Below are positions 15,256 through 23,616 of a DNA stretch of 33,516 bases, piece by piece; the first letter of the stretch is position 1; every line of letters starts with the position of its first letter. The stretch covers positions 1 through 33,516 of the forward strand of contig NZ_DIGV01000021.1 of assembly GCF_002419815.1 (NCBI RefSeq), given 5' to 3'. The translations under genes were made by a program, and so were the position numbers. The notes beneath the pieces were generated by a model, which saw only the letters and a list, made by a program, of their open reading frames with translations, had not been told where the DNA came from and did no database searches. This stretch comes from Brevundimonas sp. UBA5713. GTDB taxonomy: Bacteria; Pseudomonadota; Alphaproteobacteria; Caulobacterales; Caulobacteraceae.

Positions 15256-17220
15256 ATGTCCCGTCACACCCTCGCGCTTGCCGCCTCGGCTCTGGCCCTG
15301 CTGGTCAGCACCCCTGCCCTCGCCCAGAGCGGCGCACCGGCCCTGCCCGTCACGCTGGCCCCGATCCCGGAAGCCAAGAAAGAGCTATACCCCCAGCCGA
15401 TCGAGCTGTGGGTGGACGCCACCGACATCGACCGCCGCATCATGAAGGTGCGCCAGCGCATTCCGGTGACGCAAGCGGGTCCTATGGTGCTGTTCTATCC
15501 GCAATGGATCCCCGGCAACCATGGCCCCGTCGGCCCGATTTCCCAGATCGCCAATCTACAGTTCTCGGCTAATGGCCAGCGGATTGAATGGGTGCGCAAT
15601 ACCCTGCACCCGTGGGCCTATCAGATCGACGTGCCGCAGGGCGTGCAGACCGTGGACGTCAGCTTCCAGTGGCTGACCCCGATCGATGGTGCCCAAGGCC
15701 GCGTGGTCATCACCCCCGAAATGCTGAACCATCAGTGGGAAAAGGCCGTCCTCTATCCCGCAGGCTATGCCAGCAGCCACATAGGCTTCCTGCCGCGCCT
15801 GAAGCTGCCGCAGGGCTGGCAATATGCAGGCGCGCTTAAGACCGAGGGCACGATTGACGGTTATCTGGAACTGGAGCCGATCAACCTTGAGCACCTGCAA
15901 GACAGCCCCGTCTTTGCCGGTCAGCACTTCGCCCAGCACGAACTGTCGCCTATTGGCCCGTCGTCGGTACGCCTGAACATTGTCGGCGATACCGCCGATG
16001 TGGTGCAGGTCAAGGACGAGCATCTGGCGCAACATCGCAATCTGGTGACCGAGGCCGATCTACTGTTCGGCGCGCGTCACTTCGACCGCTACGACTTCCT
16101 TGTCGCTGTCAGTGACAAGCTGGGCGGCATTGGGCTGGAACACACGCGCTCCAGCGAAAACAGCGTCGACACCAAATATTTCACAGACCCCACCGCCACC
16201 ATCGTGGACCGCGACCTGCTCGGTCACGAGTACGTCCACAGCTGGAACGGCAAATGGCGCCGCCCCGCCGACCAAATGGTCGCCAACTTCAACGAGCCGC
16301 TGCAGAACTCCCTGCTCTGGGTCTATGAGGGCCAGACGCAGTACTGGGGGCTGATCCTGACGGCCCGCGCCGGTCTGATGACCAAGGAAGAGGCGCTGGG
16401 TGTGATCGCCAATAATGCGGCCCAGTACTCCACCACGCCCTCGCGTCAGTGGCGCGCGATGCAGGACACCACCAACGATCCGATCATCCAGCAGCGCCGC
16501 CCGCAGCCGTGGCCCAGCGTCCAGCGCTCTGAAGATTATTACCGCGAAGGCTCGATGGTGTGGCTGGATGCCGACACCCTGATCCGCGAGAAAACCAATG
16601 GCCGTAAATCGCTCGACGATTTCGCCAAGGTCTTCTTCGGCATCGAGGACGGTAACTGGGAAGCCAAACCCTATACGTTCGACGATGTGGTCGCGGCCCT
16701 GAACAGCGTGGTCGTCCACGACTGGGCCGGATTCCTGCGTGACCGCGTGGATGCCGTCGGCCCCGATGCCCCCGCCCCGATCAATGGCGTCGCGCAAGGT
16801 GGCTATCGCCTCGTGTGGAAGGATACGCCCAACGCCTATATGTCCCAGTTGAACAAGGAACTGGGCCGCGTGGACTTCGTATATTCGCTGGGCATCCAGA
16901 TGAACAAGTCCAACCGCATCACTTCGGTGGGCTGGAACAGTCTGGCCTTCCAGCAGGGCCTGACCGCCGGTTGGGAAGTGGTAGCCGTCAACGACCGCGC
17001 CGCCTCCGAAGAGGCGATCAAGGAGGCCATCACCGCCGCAAAGGATGGCGGCCCCGCCATCACCCTGATCGTCAAGCGCGACGACCGTTTCCGTACCGTG
17101 ACCTTCGATTACCGCGACGGCCTGCGCTACCCGCATCTGGAACGGATCGAGGGCACGCCCGACCGTCTGGGCGATATCCTGAGCGCCCGCCGCGACACCC
17201 GCGCCCGCGCGCGTCGCTGA
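15256..17220 (+). CDS. Secreted M61-family metallopeptidase, copy 1
   Basis: The protein is 654 residues from ATG 15256, preceded by a GGGGAA site; upstream in-frame TTG codons are not used as start. A signal peptide (MSRHTLALAASALALLVSTPALAQ) is followed by the M61 N-terminal domain. The zinc site HEYVH is at 324-328 in the family context HEYVHSWNGKWRRPAD, with Glu358 in VYEGQTQYWG as the expected third ligand. The C-terminal part (about 540-640) has the GLTAGWEVVAVND pattern of a PDZ domain. M61 enzymes (glycyl aminopeptidase group) trim N-terminal residues, often glycine. A periplasmic role in peptide or protein turnover is likely. The next gene is a close paralogue 23 bases downstream. 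Confidence 0.93.
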   Translation: MSRHTLALAASALALLVSTPALAQSGAPALPVTLAPIPEAKKELYPQPIELWVDATDIDRRIMKVRQRIPVTQAGPMVLFYPQWIPGNHGPVGPISQIANLQFSANGQRIEWVRNTLHPWAYQIDVPQGVQTVDVSFQWLTPIDGAQGRVVITPEMLNHQWEKAVLYPAGYASSHIGFLPRLKLPQGWQYAGALKTEGTIDGYLELEPINLEHLQDSPVFAGQHFAQHELSPIGPSSVRLNIVGDTADVVQVKDEHLAQHRNLVTEADLLFGARHFDRYDFLVAVSDKLGGIGLEHTRSSENSVDTKYFTDPTATIVDRDLLGHEYVHSWNGKWRRPADQMVANFNEPLQNSLLWVYEGQTQYWGLILTARAGLMTKEEALGVIANNAAQYSTTPSRQWRAMQDTTNDPIIQQRRPQPWPSVQRSEDYYREGSMVWLDADTLIREKTNGRKSLDDFAKVFFGIEDGNWEAKPYTFDDVVAALNSVVVHDWAGFLRDRVDAVGPDAPAPINGVAQGGYRLVWKDTPNAYMSQLNKELGRVDFVYSLGIQMNKSNRITSVGWNSLAFQQGLTAGWEVVAVNDRAASEEAIKEAITAAKDGGPAITLIVKRDDRFRTVTFDYRDGLRYPHLERIEGTPDRLGDILSARRDTRARARR

Positions 17221-17243
17221 GCCTTTCGTAGAGAGTTTTGACT

Positions 17244-19235
17244 ATGACCTTCCGCCTGACGGCTCCAGCCATCGCCCTTCTGCTGTCCAGCGTCGCGCCT
17301 GCGGCCATAGCCCATGCCCAGCATCAGCCGTGGCAAGGCACCATTGCTCCCGTCACGCCGACGCCGCAAAACACGCCGCTGGCCCTGCCGCGCGCCCTGC
17401 CGCCCATTCCGGCCCCGACCGAGGCCACCTATCCGGGTATTATCCGCTATGAGGTCGATGCCACCGACGTCGAGCGCAAGATCGTTAGCGTGCGCCAGAC
17501 CATTCCGGTCAAGTCCGGCCCGCTGGTGCTGCTGTACCCGAAGTTCCTACCGGGCAACCACGCCGACACCGGCCCGATCCAGCTGATCTCGGGCGTCACG
17601 GTCTCGGGCGCGGGACAGCGTATCGAATGGCTGCGTGACACGATCGACCCCTACGCCTTCCACATCGACGTGCCGCAGGGCGTGTCGGAAATCGTGGTCG
17701 AGTTCCAGTGGCTGACCCAGCCGGACAACAGCCAGTGGCGCGTGGTCATGACGCCCGACATGCTGAACCTGCAATGGGAAAAGGCCCTGCTGTATCCGGC
17801 AGGCTATCATTCCACCGGCATCACCTTCGCCCCGTCGATCAAGCTGCCGCAGGGCTGGAACTACGGCGTTTCTCTGGACACCGAGACCTTTGAAAACGGC
17901 GTCGCCACCTTCAAGCCGGTAGACCTGTACAATCTGATCGACAGCCCCCTGTTCGGCGGTGCCCATTTCAACCGCGTGGACATCGATCCCAAGGGCACCA
18001 ACGTCCACCTGAACATCGTCGGCGACAAGGCCAGCCAGATCACCCCGACCGCCGAACAGATCGGCTGGTTCGAGAACCTGATCACACAAGCCGACCGCCT
18101 GTTCGGTGCCCGCCCCTATGACCGCTATGAGTTCCTGGTGGCCGCCACCAGCCAGTTGGGCGGCATCGGCCTCGAGCATCACCGCTCCTCGGAAAACTCG
18201 GTCCCGACCGACTTCTTCACCAACTGGGGCAAGAGCCTCGGCTCGGTCGGCCTGCTGCCGCACGAATACGTCCATACGTGGAACGGCAAGCGCAACCGCC
18301 CCGCCGATGAACTGACGGCCAACCACAACATCCCGACCCAGAACACCCTGCTATGGGTCTATGAAGGCCAGACGGAATATTGGGGCGATGTGCTGACGGC
18401 CCGTTCGGGTCTGGCTCCAGTGCAGGACATTGTGACCTCCTTTGCCGAGATCGCAGCCTTCTATGACAATCAGCCGGGCCGTGGCTGGCGTCCGCTTCAG
18501 GATGTGAACAACCACAACCTGCTCGGCTACCGCACCTCCAACCCCTATTCTTCATGGATGCGCGGCACGGGTGACTATTACCGCGAGGCCCTGCTGATCT
18601 GGCTGGATGCCGACACCCTGATCCGCGAAGCCACTAATGACCGCAAGTCACTAGACGACTTCGCCAAGGGCTTCTTCGGCGGCGATGAAGGCTCATACGC
18701 ACCGCGCGGCTATACGTTCGACGATGTGGTGGCAAACCTGAATGCCGTGCACCCGCACGACTGGGCGAGCTTCCTACGCGAGCGTCTGGACGCGGCTGGC
18801 CCCGATGCCAAGGCCCCGCTGGATGGTCTGGCCCGCGCGGGCTGGCGTCTGACCTATACGGATGCTCTGAGCGACGCCGAAAAGAAGATCCAGATCGGCT
18901 GGAAGAACGACTTCCAATATTCGCTGGGCTTCACCCTGTCGGGCAACAACCGCATCAGCAGTATCCGCTGGGGTGGTCTGGCGTTCGAGGCCGACATCGG
19001 TCCGGGTTGGGAACTGGTGGCCATCAACGACACCGCCGCCAGTGCCGACAAACTGCGCGAGGCTGTCACCGCCAATAAGGACGGCTCGGCTCCGATCAAG
19101 CTGTTGATGAAGCGTGGCGAGCAGTATCGCACGGTCCAGTTCGACTACACTGGCGGACTTCGCCATCCCCGCCTCGAACGCATCGACGGCACCCGCGACC
19201 GGCTGACAGAAATCCTCAGCCCCCGTCGTCGCTAA
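17244..19235 (+). CDS. Secreted M61-family metallopeptidase, copy 2
   Basis: The 663-residue protein starts at ATG 17244 after a GAGAG site; a TTG six bases earlier is less likely. A signal peptide ends near AIAHA. The zinc site is H340-E341-x2-H344 (HEYVHTWNGKRNRPAD), with Glu374 in LLWVYEGQTEYWG, and a C-terminal PDZ-like part contains GPGWELVAIND. It is a paralogue of the preceding gene along its whole length, for example QWRVVMTPDMLNLQWEKAL and DYYREALLIWLDADTLIREA. It has a longer Pro-rich stretch after the signal peptide. Both copies keep all catalytic residues, so both are probably active. It ends in a strong terminator shared with the convergent DJ-1 gene. Confidence 0.93.
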   Translation: MTFRLTAPAIALLLSSVAPAAIAHAQHQPWQGTIAPVTPTPQNTPLALPRALPPIPAPTEATYPGIIRYEVDATDVERKIVSVRQTIPVKSGPLVLLYPKFLPGNHADTGPIQLISGVTVSGAGQRIEWLRDTIDPYAFHIDVPQGVSEIVVEFQWLTQPDNSQWRVVMTPDMLNLQWEKALLYPAGYHSTGITFAPSIKLPQGWNYGVSLDTETFENGVATFKPVDLYNLIDSPLFGGAHFNRVDIDPKGTNVHLNIVGDKASQITPTAEQIGWFENLITQADRLFGARPYDRYEFLVAATSQLGGIGLEHHRSSENSVPTDFFTNWGKSLGSVGLLPHEYVHTWNGKRNRPADELTANHNIPTQNTLLWVYEGQTEYWGDVLTARSGLAPVQDIVTSFAEIAAFYDNQPGRGWRPLQDVNNHNLLGYRTSNPYSSWMRGTGDYYREALLIWLDADTLIREATNDRKSLDDFAKGFFGGDEGSYAPRGYTFDDVVANLNAVHPHDWASFLRERLDAAGPDAKAPLDGLARAGWRLTYTDALSDAEKKIQIGWKNDFQYSLGFTLSGNNRISSIRWGGLAFEADIGPGWELVAINDTAASADKLREAVTANKDGSAPIKLLMKRGEQYRTVQFDYTGGLRHPRLERIDGTRDRLTEILSPRRR

Positions 19236-19254
19236 CACCGGTACCAAACGAGAC

Positions 19255-19283
19255 AAGGCCCGCGAGATCAACTCGCGGGCCTT
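19255..19283. terminator. Bidirectional terminator after the M61 pair
   Basis: A perfect 12-bp stem (19255-19266 with 19272-19283, loop ATCAA) of the AAGGCCCGCGAG type lies between convergent genes. On the plus strand a short T-rich run (ATCGTTT) follows; on the minus strand the stem itself ends in TT. Confidence 0.8.
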
Positions 19284-19307
19284 ATCGTTTGGGCTTCCGA
19301 GAAAGCC

Positions 19308-19988
19308 TTAGGCCTTCAGCAACTTCAGCAGAGCCTCGGCGGCCTCACGCGACGAGGCCGGATTTTGCCCCGTCACCAGCGTGCCGTCGGTCAGCACATA
19401 GGACGCCCAGTCGTCACCCTTGCTGTAACGGCCGCCCTTTTCGGTCAGCATGTTCTCGACAAGGAAGGGCACCACATCGACCAAGCCGACGCCCTCTTCC
19501 TCACTGTTGGTAAAGCCCGTCACCGACTTGCCCTTGACCAGCGGTTCGCCGTCGGCACCCTTGACGTCCTTAAGGACACCGGGCGCATGACACACAAAGC
19601 CGGTCGGCTTGCCTGCCTTGGCGAAGGCCTCGATCAGGCCGATGGAGTGGCTGTCATTGGCCAGATCCCACAGCGGACCGTGGCCGCCCGGATAGAAGAC
19701 CGCGTCAAAATCCTCGGCTTTCACGTCAGAGAGTTTGTGCGTATTGGCCAGTTCGGCCTTTGCGGCCTCATCATCTTTAAAACGACGGGTGTCGTCCGTC
19801 TGGGCGTCCTCGGCATCGCTCTTGGGATCCAGCGGCGGCTGGCCGCCCTTGGGCGAGGCCAGCGTAATCTCGGCCCCCGCATCCTTCAGCGCATAATAGG
19901 GCGCAGCGAACTCCTCCAGCCAGAAACCGGTTTTTTCACCCGTGTCGCCCAGTTTGTCGTGCGAGGTCAGGACCATCAAAATCTTCAT
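19308..19988 (-). CDS. DJ-1/PfpI superfamily protein (Hsp31-like class)
   Basis: The protein is 226 residues from ATG 19986-19988, which follows an AGGAG site; the frame extends 40 codons upstream without family similarity. It begins MKILMVLTSHDKLGDTGEKT and has the acidic residue in GFWLEEFAAPYY (Glu25/26). The nucleophile elbow is FVCHAPGVL with Cys133-His134, and GGHGPLWDLA precedes it. This is the Hsp31/YDR533C-type layout of the DJ-1 superfamily, often labelled type 1 glutamine amidotransferase domain protein. Relatives act as glyoxalase III, deglycase or holding chaperone; which applies here cannot be read from sequence. It lies between the rplJL terminator and the M61 terminator, so it is its own unit. 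Confidence 0.88.
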   Translation of the reverse strand: MKILMVLTSHDKLGDTGEKTGFWLEEFAAPYYALKDAGAEITLASPKGGQPPLDPKSDAEDAQTDDTRRFKDDEAAKAELANTHKLSDVKAEDFDAVFYPGGHGPLWDLANDSHSIGLIEAFAKAGKPTGFVCHAPGVLKDVKGADGEPLVKGKSVTGFTNSEEEGVGLVDVVPFLVENMLTEKGGRYSKGDDWASYVLTDGTLVTGQNPASSREAAEALLKLLKA

Positions 19989-20073
19989 GTGGGGGTCTCC
20001 TTTCGGTTCGCCCTTCACATGGTCCCTGCCCCGCCCGCGTGCCACCTCGGCGGACTGAACATTCCGTGAGCGC

Positions 20074-20106
20074 AAAAGAAAAGGGCCAGAGGTTTCCCTC
20101 TGGCCC
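20074..20106 (-). terminator. Intrinsic terminator of rplJ-rplL
   Basis: On the minus strand a 9-bp stem GGGCCAGAG / CTCTGGCCC (20098-20106 with 20083-20091, 6-base loop) is followed by TTTTCTTTTG (20074-20082). It lies 47 bases after the rplL stop and separates rplJL from everything downstream, including rpoB. Confidence 0.85.
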
Positions 20107-20153
20107 AATCCTTAAAGCTGTCTGCGACGAGGTCGCAGGCCAGATCAGAAATC

Positions 20154-20537
20154 TTACTTGATTTCGACCTTGGCGCCGGCTTCTTCGAGCTTCTTCTTCA
20201 GCTCTTCAGCGGCTTGCTTCGAAACGTTCTCGACGACCGGTTGCGGTGCGCCTTCGACCAGTTCCTTAGCTTCCTTCAGACCCAGGTCGGTACGGACGCC
20301 ACGGACTTCCTTGATGACGTTGATCTTCTTGTCGCCGCCGTCAACCAGGACAACGGTGAACTCGGTTTGCTCTTCGCCAGCCGGAGCGGCTTCAGCAGCA
20401 CCGCCAGCAACGGCAGCAACAGCAACCGGAGCAGCGGCCGAAACGCCCCACTTTTCTTCCAGCAGCTTCGACAGTTCAGCGGCTTCCAGTACGGTCAGAG
20501 CCGACAGTTCTTCAACGATCTTGGCGAGGTCAGCCAT
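20154..20537 (-). CDS. rplL: 50S ribosomal protein L7/L12
   Basis: The 127-residue protein has the L7/L12 order. The N-terminal dimer domain is MADLAKIVEELSALTVLEAA. An Ala/Gly/Pro-rich hinge covers about residues 33-55. The C-terminal factor-binding domain starts TEFTVVLVDGGDKKINVIKE and contains GLKEAKELVEGAPQ. It forms the ribosomal stalk that recruits and stimulates EF-G and EF-Tu. It follows rplJ by 58 bases and ends in its own terminator. Confidence 0.98.
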   Translation of the reverse strand: MADLAKIVEELSALTVLEAAELSKLLEEKWGVSAAAPVAVAAVAGGAAEAAPAGEEQTEFTVVLVDGGDKKINVIKEVRGVRTDLGLKEAKELVEGAPQPVVENVSKQAAEELKKKLEEAGAKVEIK

Positions 20538-20595
20538 TTTGATCTTCCTTCGGTAGGATTGGTATTAGAGAGATATGCAGAGATGCAGGAGGGTC

Positions 20596-21111
20596 TTAGG
20601 CGGCGTCTTTGGTAGCGTAAGCGTTGAAGACGCGAGCCAACTGGCCAGCCGGGGCTTGCAGGACGCCAGCAACCTTGGTTGCCGGAGCTTGCAGCAGGCC
20701 GATGAGCTTGCCGCGCAGTTGGTCCAGCGACGGCAGCTTGGACAGGGCGTCGATGCCCTTGGCGTCCAGAACCTTGTCGCCCATGAAGCCACCAACGATA
20801 GCGAAACGATCGTTACCCTTGGCGAATTCGGCCGAGACCTTGGCAGCGGTGACCGGGTCAGCAGCGTAGGCAATACCAACCGGACCCTTGAACAGGTCGT
20901 GGTATTCGCTGCCGGCTTCGACGCCCAGCGCCTTCAGCGCCAGACGGTTTTTCACCACCTTGAACGCGCCGCCTTCTTTACGAAGGCGACCACGCAGGTC
21001 TTCCATCTCCGCAACGGTCAGACCCAGGTTGTGGGTCACGACCACGGCGCCCGCGTCGGCGAACACGCTCTTCAGCGATTCGATCGACTCGGCTTTTTGT
21101 GCGCGGTCCAT
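20596..21111 (-). CDS. rplJ: 50S ribosomal protein L10
   Basis: The protein is 171 residues from ATG 21109-21111 (MDRAQKAESIESLKSVF); GGAG six bases upstream decides this start over the ATG at 21132. L10 motifs are present: VVVTHNLGLTVAEMEDLRGR, FKVVKNRLALKAL and GPVGIAYAADPVTAAKV. The C-terminal helix carries L7/L12 dimers and the N-terminal domain binds 23S rRNA at the stalk base. In other bacteria L10 represses its own operon through the long leader; here about 265 bases separate the predicted start of transcription from the ATG. Confidence 0.97.
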   Translation of the reverse strand: MDRAQKAESIESLKSVFADAGAVVVTHNLGLTVAEMEDLRGRLRKEGGAFKVVKNRLALKALGVEAGSEYHDLFKGPVGIAYAADPVTAAKVSAEFAKGNDRFAIVGGFMGDKVLDAKGIDALSKLPSLDQLRGKLIGLLQAPATKVAGVLQAPAGQLARVFNAYATKDAA

Positions 21112-21382
21112 TGCGGTCTCCAGATTAGGCATTCGTCGCCGAGCTTATTCCCGACGACGGATTTGGTTCATGCCCGTACGTCGCCGCACGGAACACAAGC
21201 CGGTAGATTGTCCGAAGGAAGCGCGCCTCATCCCGCCACAAGGGCTGGATCGAGGTCTTTGCATCCCCATCTCCCCACGGCACCGGAAAGGCTATTCCGG
21301 CAGTTACGGCTTGGGTGACCCCCATGCCCCGAAGTTCTCGGACAGGACCTGATCAGTCCGAGGACTCATCAGGAAGGCGGCT
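21112..21382 (-). ncRNA. rplJ leader, putative L10-type autoregulatory RNA
   Basis: The predicted leader is about 265 bases long and contains no gene. Its 5' end folds into a hairpin with 6+4 bp around one mismatch (21348-21353, 21355-21358 with 21363-21366, 21368-21373). A further 6-bp stem is at 21283-21288/21295-21300. Long leaders recognised by L10 are known upstream of rplJ in many bacteria. The position supports this, but no conserved kink-turn was verified. Confidence 0.4.
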
Positions 21383-21410
21383 TCTATACACCGCTTTGCG
21401 AGAAAATCAA
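21383..21410 (-). promoter_or_regulatory. Predicted rplJL promoter
   Basis: On the minus strand TTGATT (21405-21410) and TATAGA (21383-21388) are 16 bases apart. The -35 element overlaps the stop codon of the upstream DUF2059 gene. Transcription would begin near 21376. Confidence 0.5.
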
Positions 21411-21925
21411 CGGCTGGTGGATTTATTCGCCGTGCCCGCCGGTACAGCGTCGCCGCAATCGTTATCGCGGCAATAGCTGTCGAGCAGGTCGGTGATATAG
21501 GCGCTCTGCATACGGGAAATCGGCTCTCCCATTTGCAGCCCCAGATCCACCTGCTTGCGCGCGATGCTGCGCCCCATCGGGGTCTGGTAGAAATCCACCA
21601 TGGCCTGAAGCTCCTCGCGCGTCAGGGCTTCGGCATAGAGCCGCTCGATATCGGCCATCAGCGTGCGCATGTGCGGCATCATCAGAGGACCCGCATTCTT
21701 GTTAAACCAGCGGGCAGCGTCGGCATCCACATCCGCCAACCCCAGCTGCGTCGCGATCTGCCCCACGTGGTCCAGCAACTGCTTTTCGATGTCGGGCGTG
21801 GTCAGCGCCACAACGCGAGCGGCAAGCCCTCGCTCGATAGAACCTTCCGCGCCATTCTGCGCCATGGCCGGCGCGGCGCACACAACCGTGGCCGACACGG
21901 CCAACATAGCGATCGTCTTGAACAT
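21407..21925 (-). CDS. Secreted DUF2059-family protein
   Basis: The 172-residue protein starts MFKTIAMLAVSATVVCAAPA at ATG 21923-21925, with a signal peptide ending AMA-Q. The helical body carries the DUF2059 pattern LTREELQAMVDFYQTPMGRS. Two closely spaced cysteines near the end (SYCRDNDCGD) may form a disulfide in the periplasm. DUF2059 proteins are common in proteobacteria and their function is not established. It shares direction with the Nudix gene 46 bases upstream, so co-transcription is plausible. Confidence 0.82.
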   Translation of the reverse strand: MFKTIAMLAVSATVVCAAPAMAQNGAEGSIERGLAARVVALTTPDIEKQLLDHVGQIATQLGLADVDADAARWFNKNAGPLMMPHMRTLMADIERLYAEALTREELQAMVDFYQTPMGRSIARKQVDLGLQMGEPISRMQSAYITDLLDSYCRDNDCGDAVPAGTANKSTSR

Positions 21926-21971
21926 GGAGGCTCTCTTGATGTGACGAGGCTGATCTACCACAAATCTTGGG

Positions 21972-22397
21972 TCAGCGCGGCTCGAAACCTGCGATCAGCC
22001 GCGCCAATTCCGGCTCATGCACGGAGACCGAAGCTTCGGCACGAGACATCCATTGACGACTGCGCTGGGTCGCCTCCGGCCAGCTGCCCAGCTGGATCAG
22101 CACTTCCAGCGGATAAACGTCCACGACGCACGGCTCCATGCGCCCGTCCTTCAGTCGCTTGTCATAGTGGAAGCAACCAATCGGCTCGCGCGCGATATCG
22201 CCCTGAACGCCCGCTTCCTCATAGGCTTCCTGAGCGGCCGCCAGCGGGTCTTCCAGATCGACCATCAAATTGCCCTTGGCAATCACCCAGCGCTTGGTCT
22301 CGCGCGAGGTGATCAGCAAGATTTCCACCGCATCCCCGCGCCGACGCCACGGCAGGGCTGCAATCTGGCGCATGGGGGTATCGCGACGTTTACTCAT
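21972..22397 (-). CDS. Nudix hydrolase
   Basis: The protein is 141 residues if ATG 22397 is used; ATG 22373 (MRQIAALPWRRRG) is also possible and no strong ribosome site decides. The core reads QIAALPWRRRGDAVEILLIT, then WVIAKGNLMVD and DPLAAAQEAYEEAGV. It is a Nudix box in which QEAYEE keeps the metal-binding glutamates, with a longer first part as in diphosphoinositol polyphosphate or Ap4A hydrolase-like members. It probably hydrolyses a nucleoside-diphosphate-linked substrate in the cytoplasm; the substrate cannot be read from sequence. Confidence 0.85.
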   Translation of the reverse strand: MSKRRDTPMRQIAALPWRRRGDAVEILLITSRETKRWVIAKGNLMVDLEDPLAAAQEAYEEAGVQGDIAREPIGCFHYDKRLKDGRMEPCVVDVYPLEVLIQLGSWPEATQRSRQWMSRAEASVSVHEPELARLIAGFEPR

Positions 22398-22531
22398 AGG
22401 GTCATAGCGGCGCACAGGGCCGCTCGGCTCCATCCAAGGGAAATAGTGAGGGCGGCGCCTATCCCGCTTCTCGGCGTCCGGGTCAATAGCGGATCAAGGG
22501 TATCAATCCGCTGTGAACGGATCAAATTGGG
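22398..22531 (-). other. Spacer between the Nudix and FMN reductase genes
   Basis: No gene was seen in this 134-base spacer. A short inverted repeat ATCCG-N7-CGGAT (22506-22510/22518-22522) lies just after the FMN reductase stop, without a T-run. Several GATC-containing repeats surround it. No convincing promoter pair was found. Confidence 0.3.
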
Positions 22532-23083
22532 TTAAGCTTGGCGCACCCAAGCCGCAAATCGCTCGATAAAACGACGCTGGAAATTCCGGTCGCGTTCCGA
22601 CGCGAACAGGCCATCTTCATCGAAAATGTCCGGCTTGAACTGCACATAGACTTCCGGCTGGGGCAAAACCTCCAGACCCAGACACACCGCGATCTGGCGC
22701 AGGTGCATTTGCGACAGGTCCGCGCCGCGTGCGCCAGGCGAGGTGCCACAGATGGCAGCGCGCTTGCCCGACCAACTGTTGTCGCCATTGGGGCGCGAGC
22801 CCCAGTCCAACGTATTCTTCATAAGGGCTGTCACCGAGCGGTTGTGCTCGGGCGACACAAACAGCACCGCGTCAGCCGCCTTGATGCGCGCCTTGATATC
22901 CAGCAGCAAAGGGGGAAGGTCCGCCTCCAGATCGCCATTGTAGAGCGGCAGTTCGCCCACCGGCAGATAGTCGAAGGTCATCAGATCGCCGGCCAGGGCC
23001 TCAAGCGCTCCGGCATAGGCGCGGTTGAGCGAGCCTTTGCGGGCGCTGCCCACCGCCACAGCGATCTTCAGTAGCTGACCCAT
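22532..23083 (-). CDS. NADPH-dependent FMN reductase (flavodoxin-fold)
   Basis: The 183-residue protein begins MGQLLKIAVAVGSARKGSLN. The GSARKGSLNR loop is the phosphate-binding motif of the NADPH-dependent FMN/azoreductase family. VSPEHNRSVTALMKNTLDW (PEYN-type motif) and the CGTSPGARGA segment also fit. It should bind FMN and reduce quinones, azo compounds or free flavin with NAD(P)H. Sixty bases upstream in the same direction is an HxlR-type regulator, a family that often senses quinones or electrophiles. A quinone-reducing stress role is therefore reasonable but inferred. Confidence 0.88.
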   Translation of the reverse strand: MGQLLKIAVAVGSARKGSLNRAYAGALEALAGDLMTFDYLPVGELPLYNGDLEADLPPLLLDIKARIKAADAVLFVSPEHNRSVTALMKNTLDWGSRPNGDNSWSGKRAAICGTSPGARGADLSQMHLRQIAVCLGLEVLPQPEVYVQFKPDIFDEDGLFASERDRNFQRRFIERFAAWVRQA

Positions 23084-23143
23084 ATGTGTTCCCCGAAAAA
23101 GTGTGCAGGCCTTGTCGCCCGCATTGAATAACCTGCAATCCGC

Positions 23144-23560
23144 CTAGCGGTTGCGCCTGTCGTAGGCCATTTGCGCCTCGGCCACCTGCGCCATATGGGT
23201 TTCGGCCCAGTTGATGACCGGCTGCATGGCCTCGACCAGCGTCGCGCCCAACGGGGTGATCTCGTAGATAACGGTCACCGGTACCGTCGCTTCGACGGTG
23301 CGTAAGACCAGACCATCGCGTTCCATCTGCCTTAGGGTCTGGCTTAGCATCTTTTGCGATACGCCCTCGACGTGGCGTTTCAGGGCGTTGAACCGCATCG
23401 GTCCGCCCGCCAGCGTGCCCAGCAGTAGGAACGTCCATTTATCGGCAATCCGGTCCAGCAAGAGCCGCGTCGGGCACTGTGCCGCATAGACATTGCCGCG
23501 CTCACCTGTGCGGGCGGTTACCGGCGAGTGACCAGGTGAGAGAAAAGTGCCTTCTTGCAT
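23144..23560 (-). CDS. HxlR-family winged-helix transcriptional regulator
   Basis: The protein is 138 residues from ATG 23558-23560; a GTG six codons earlier is less likely. It has the HxlR domain: CPTRLLLDRIADKWTFLLLG with the family-typical cysteine before the first helix, MRFNALKRHVEGVSQKMLSQ then TLRQMERDGLVLR (helix-turn-helix and start of the wing), and YEITPLGATL. HxlR/YodB-type regulators are homodimers and some use this cysteine to sense diamide or quinones. It is divergent from the NAD(P)-binding gene, with only 56 bases between start codons, so it probably controls both sides. Confidence 0.9.
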   Translation of the reverse strand: MQEGTFLSPGHSPVTARTGERGNVYAAQCPTRLLLDRIADKWTFLLLGTLAGGPMRFNALKRHVEGVSQKMLSQTLRQMERDGLVLRTVEATVPVTVIYEITPLGATLVEAMQPVINWAETHMAQVAEAQMAYDRRNR

Positions 23561-23616
23561 AGGAACTTTCCATAGCACACCTAGTTACCAACGGAAACCT
23601 ACTAGGAGTGAAGTCG
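23561..23616. promoter_or_regulatory. Divergent control region with candidate HxlR operator
   Basis: A perfect inverted repeat CCTAGT-N15-ACTAGG (23580-23585/23601-23606) lies in the 56-base gap. Its right arm overlaps the AGGAG site of the plus-strand gene. The direct repeats ACCTAGT and ACCTACT are in the same stretch. HxlR-type regulators commonly bind such divergent gaps; binding here is inferred. Confidence 0.4.

Noticed and set aside
22485..22530. TTGAT-like sequences near the end of the FMN reductase gene considered as FNR boxes
   Set aside because: The half sites do not pair with ATCAA at a 4-base spacing, and they lie after a gene rather than in a promoter.
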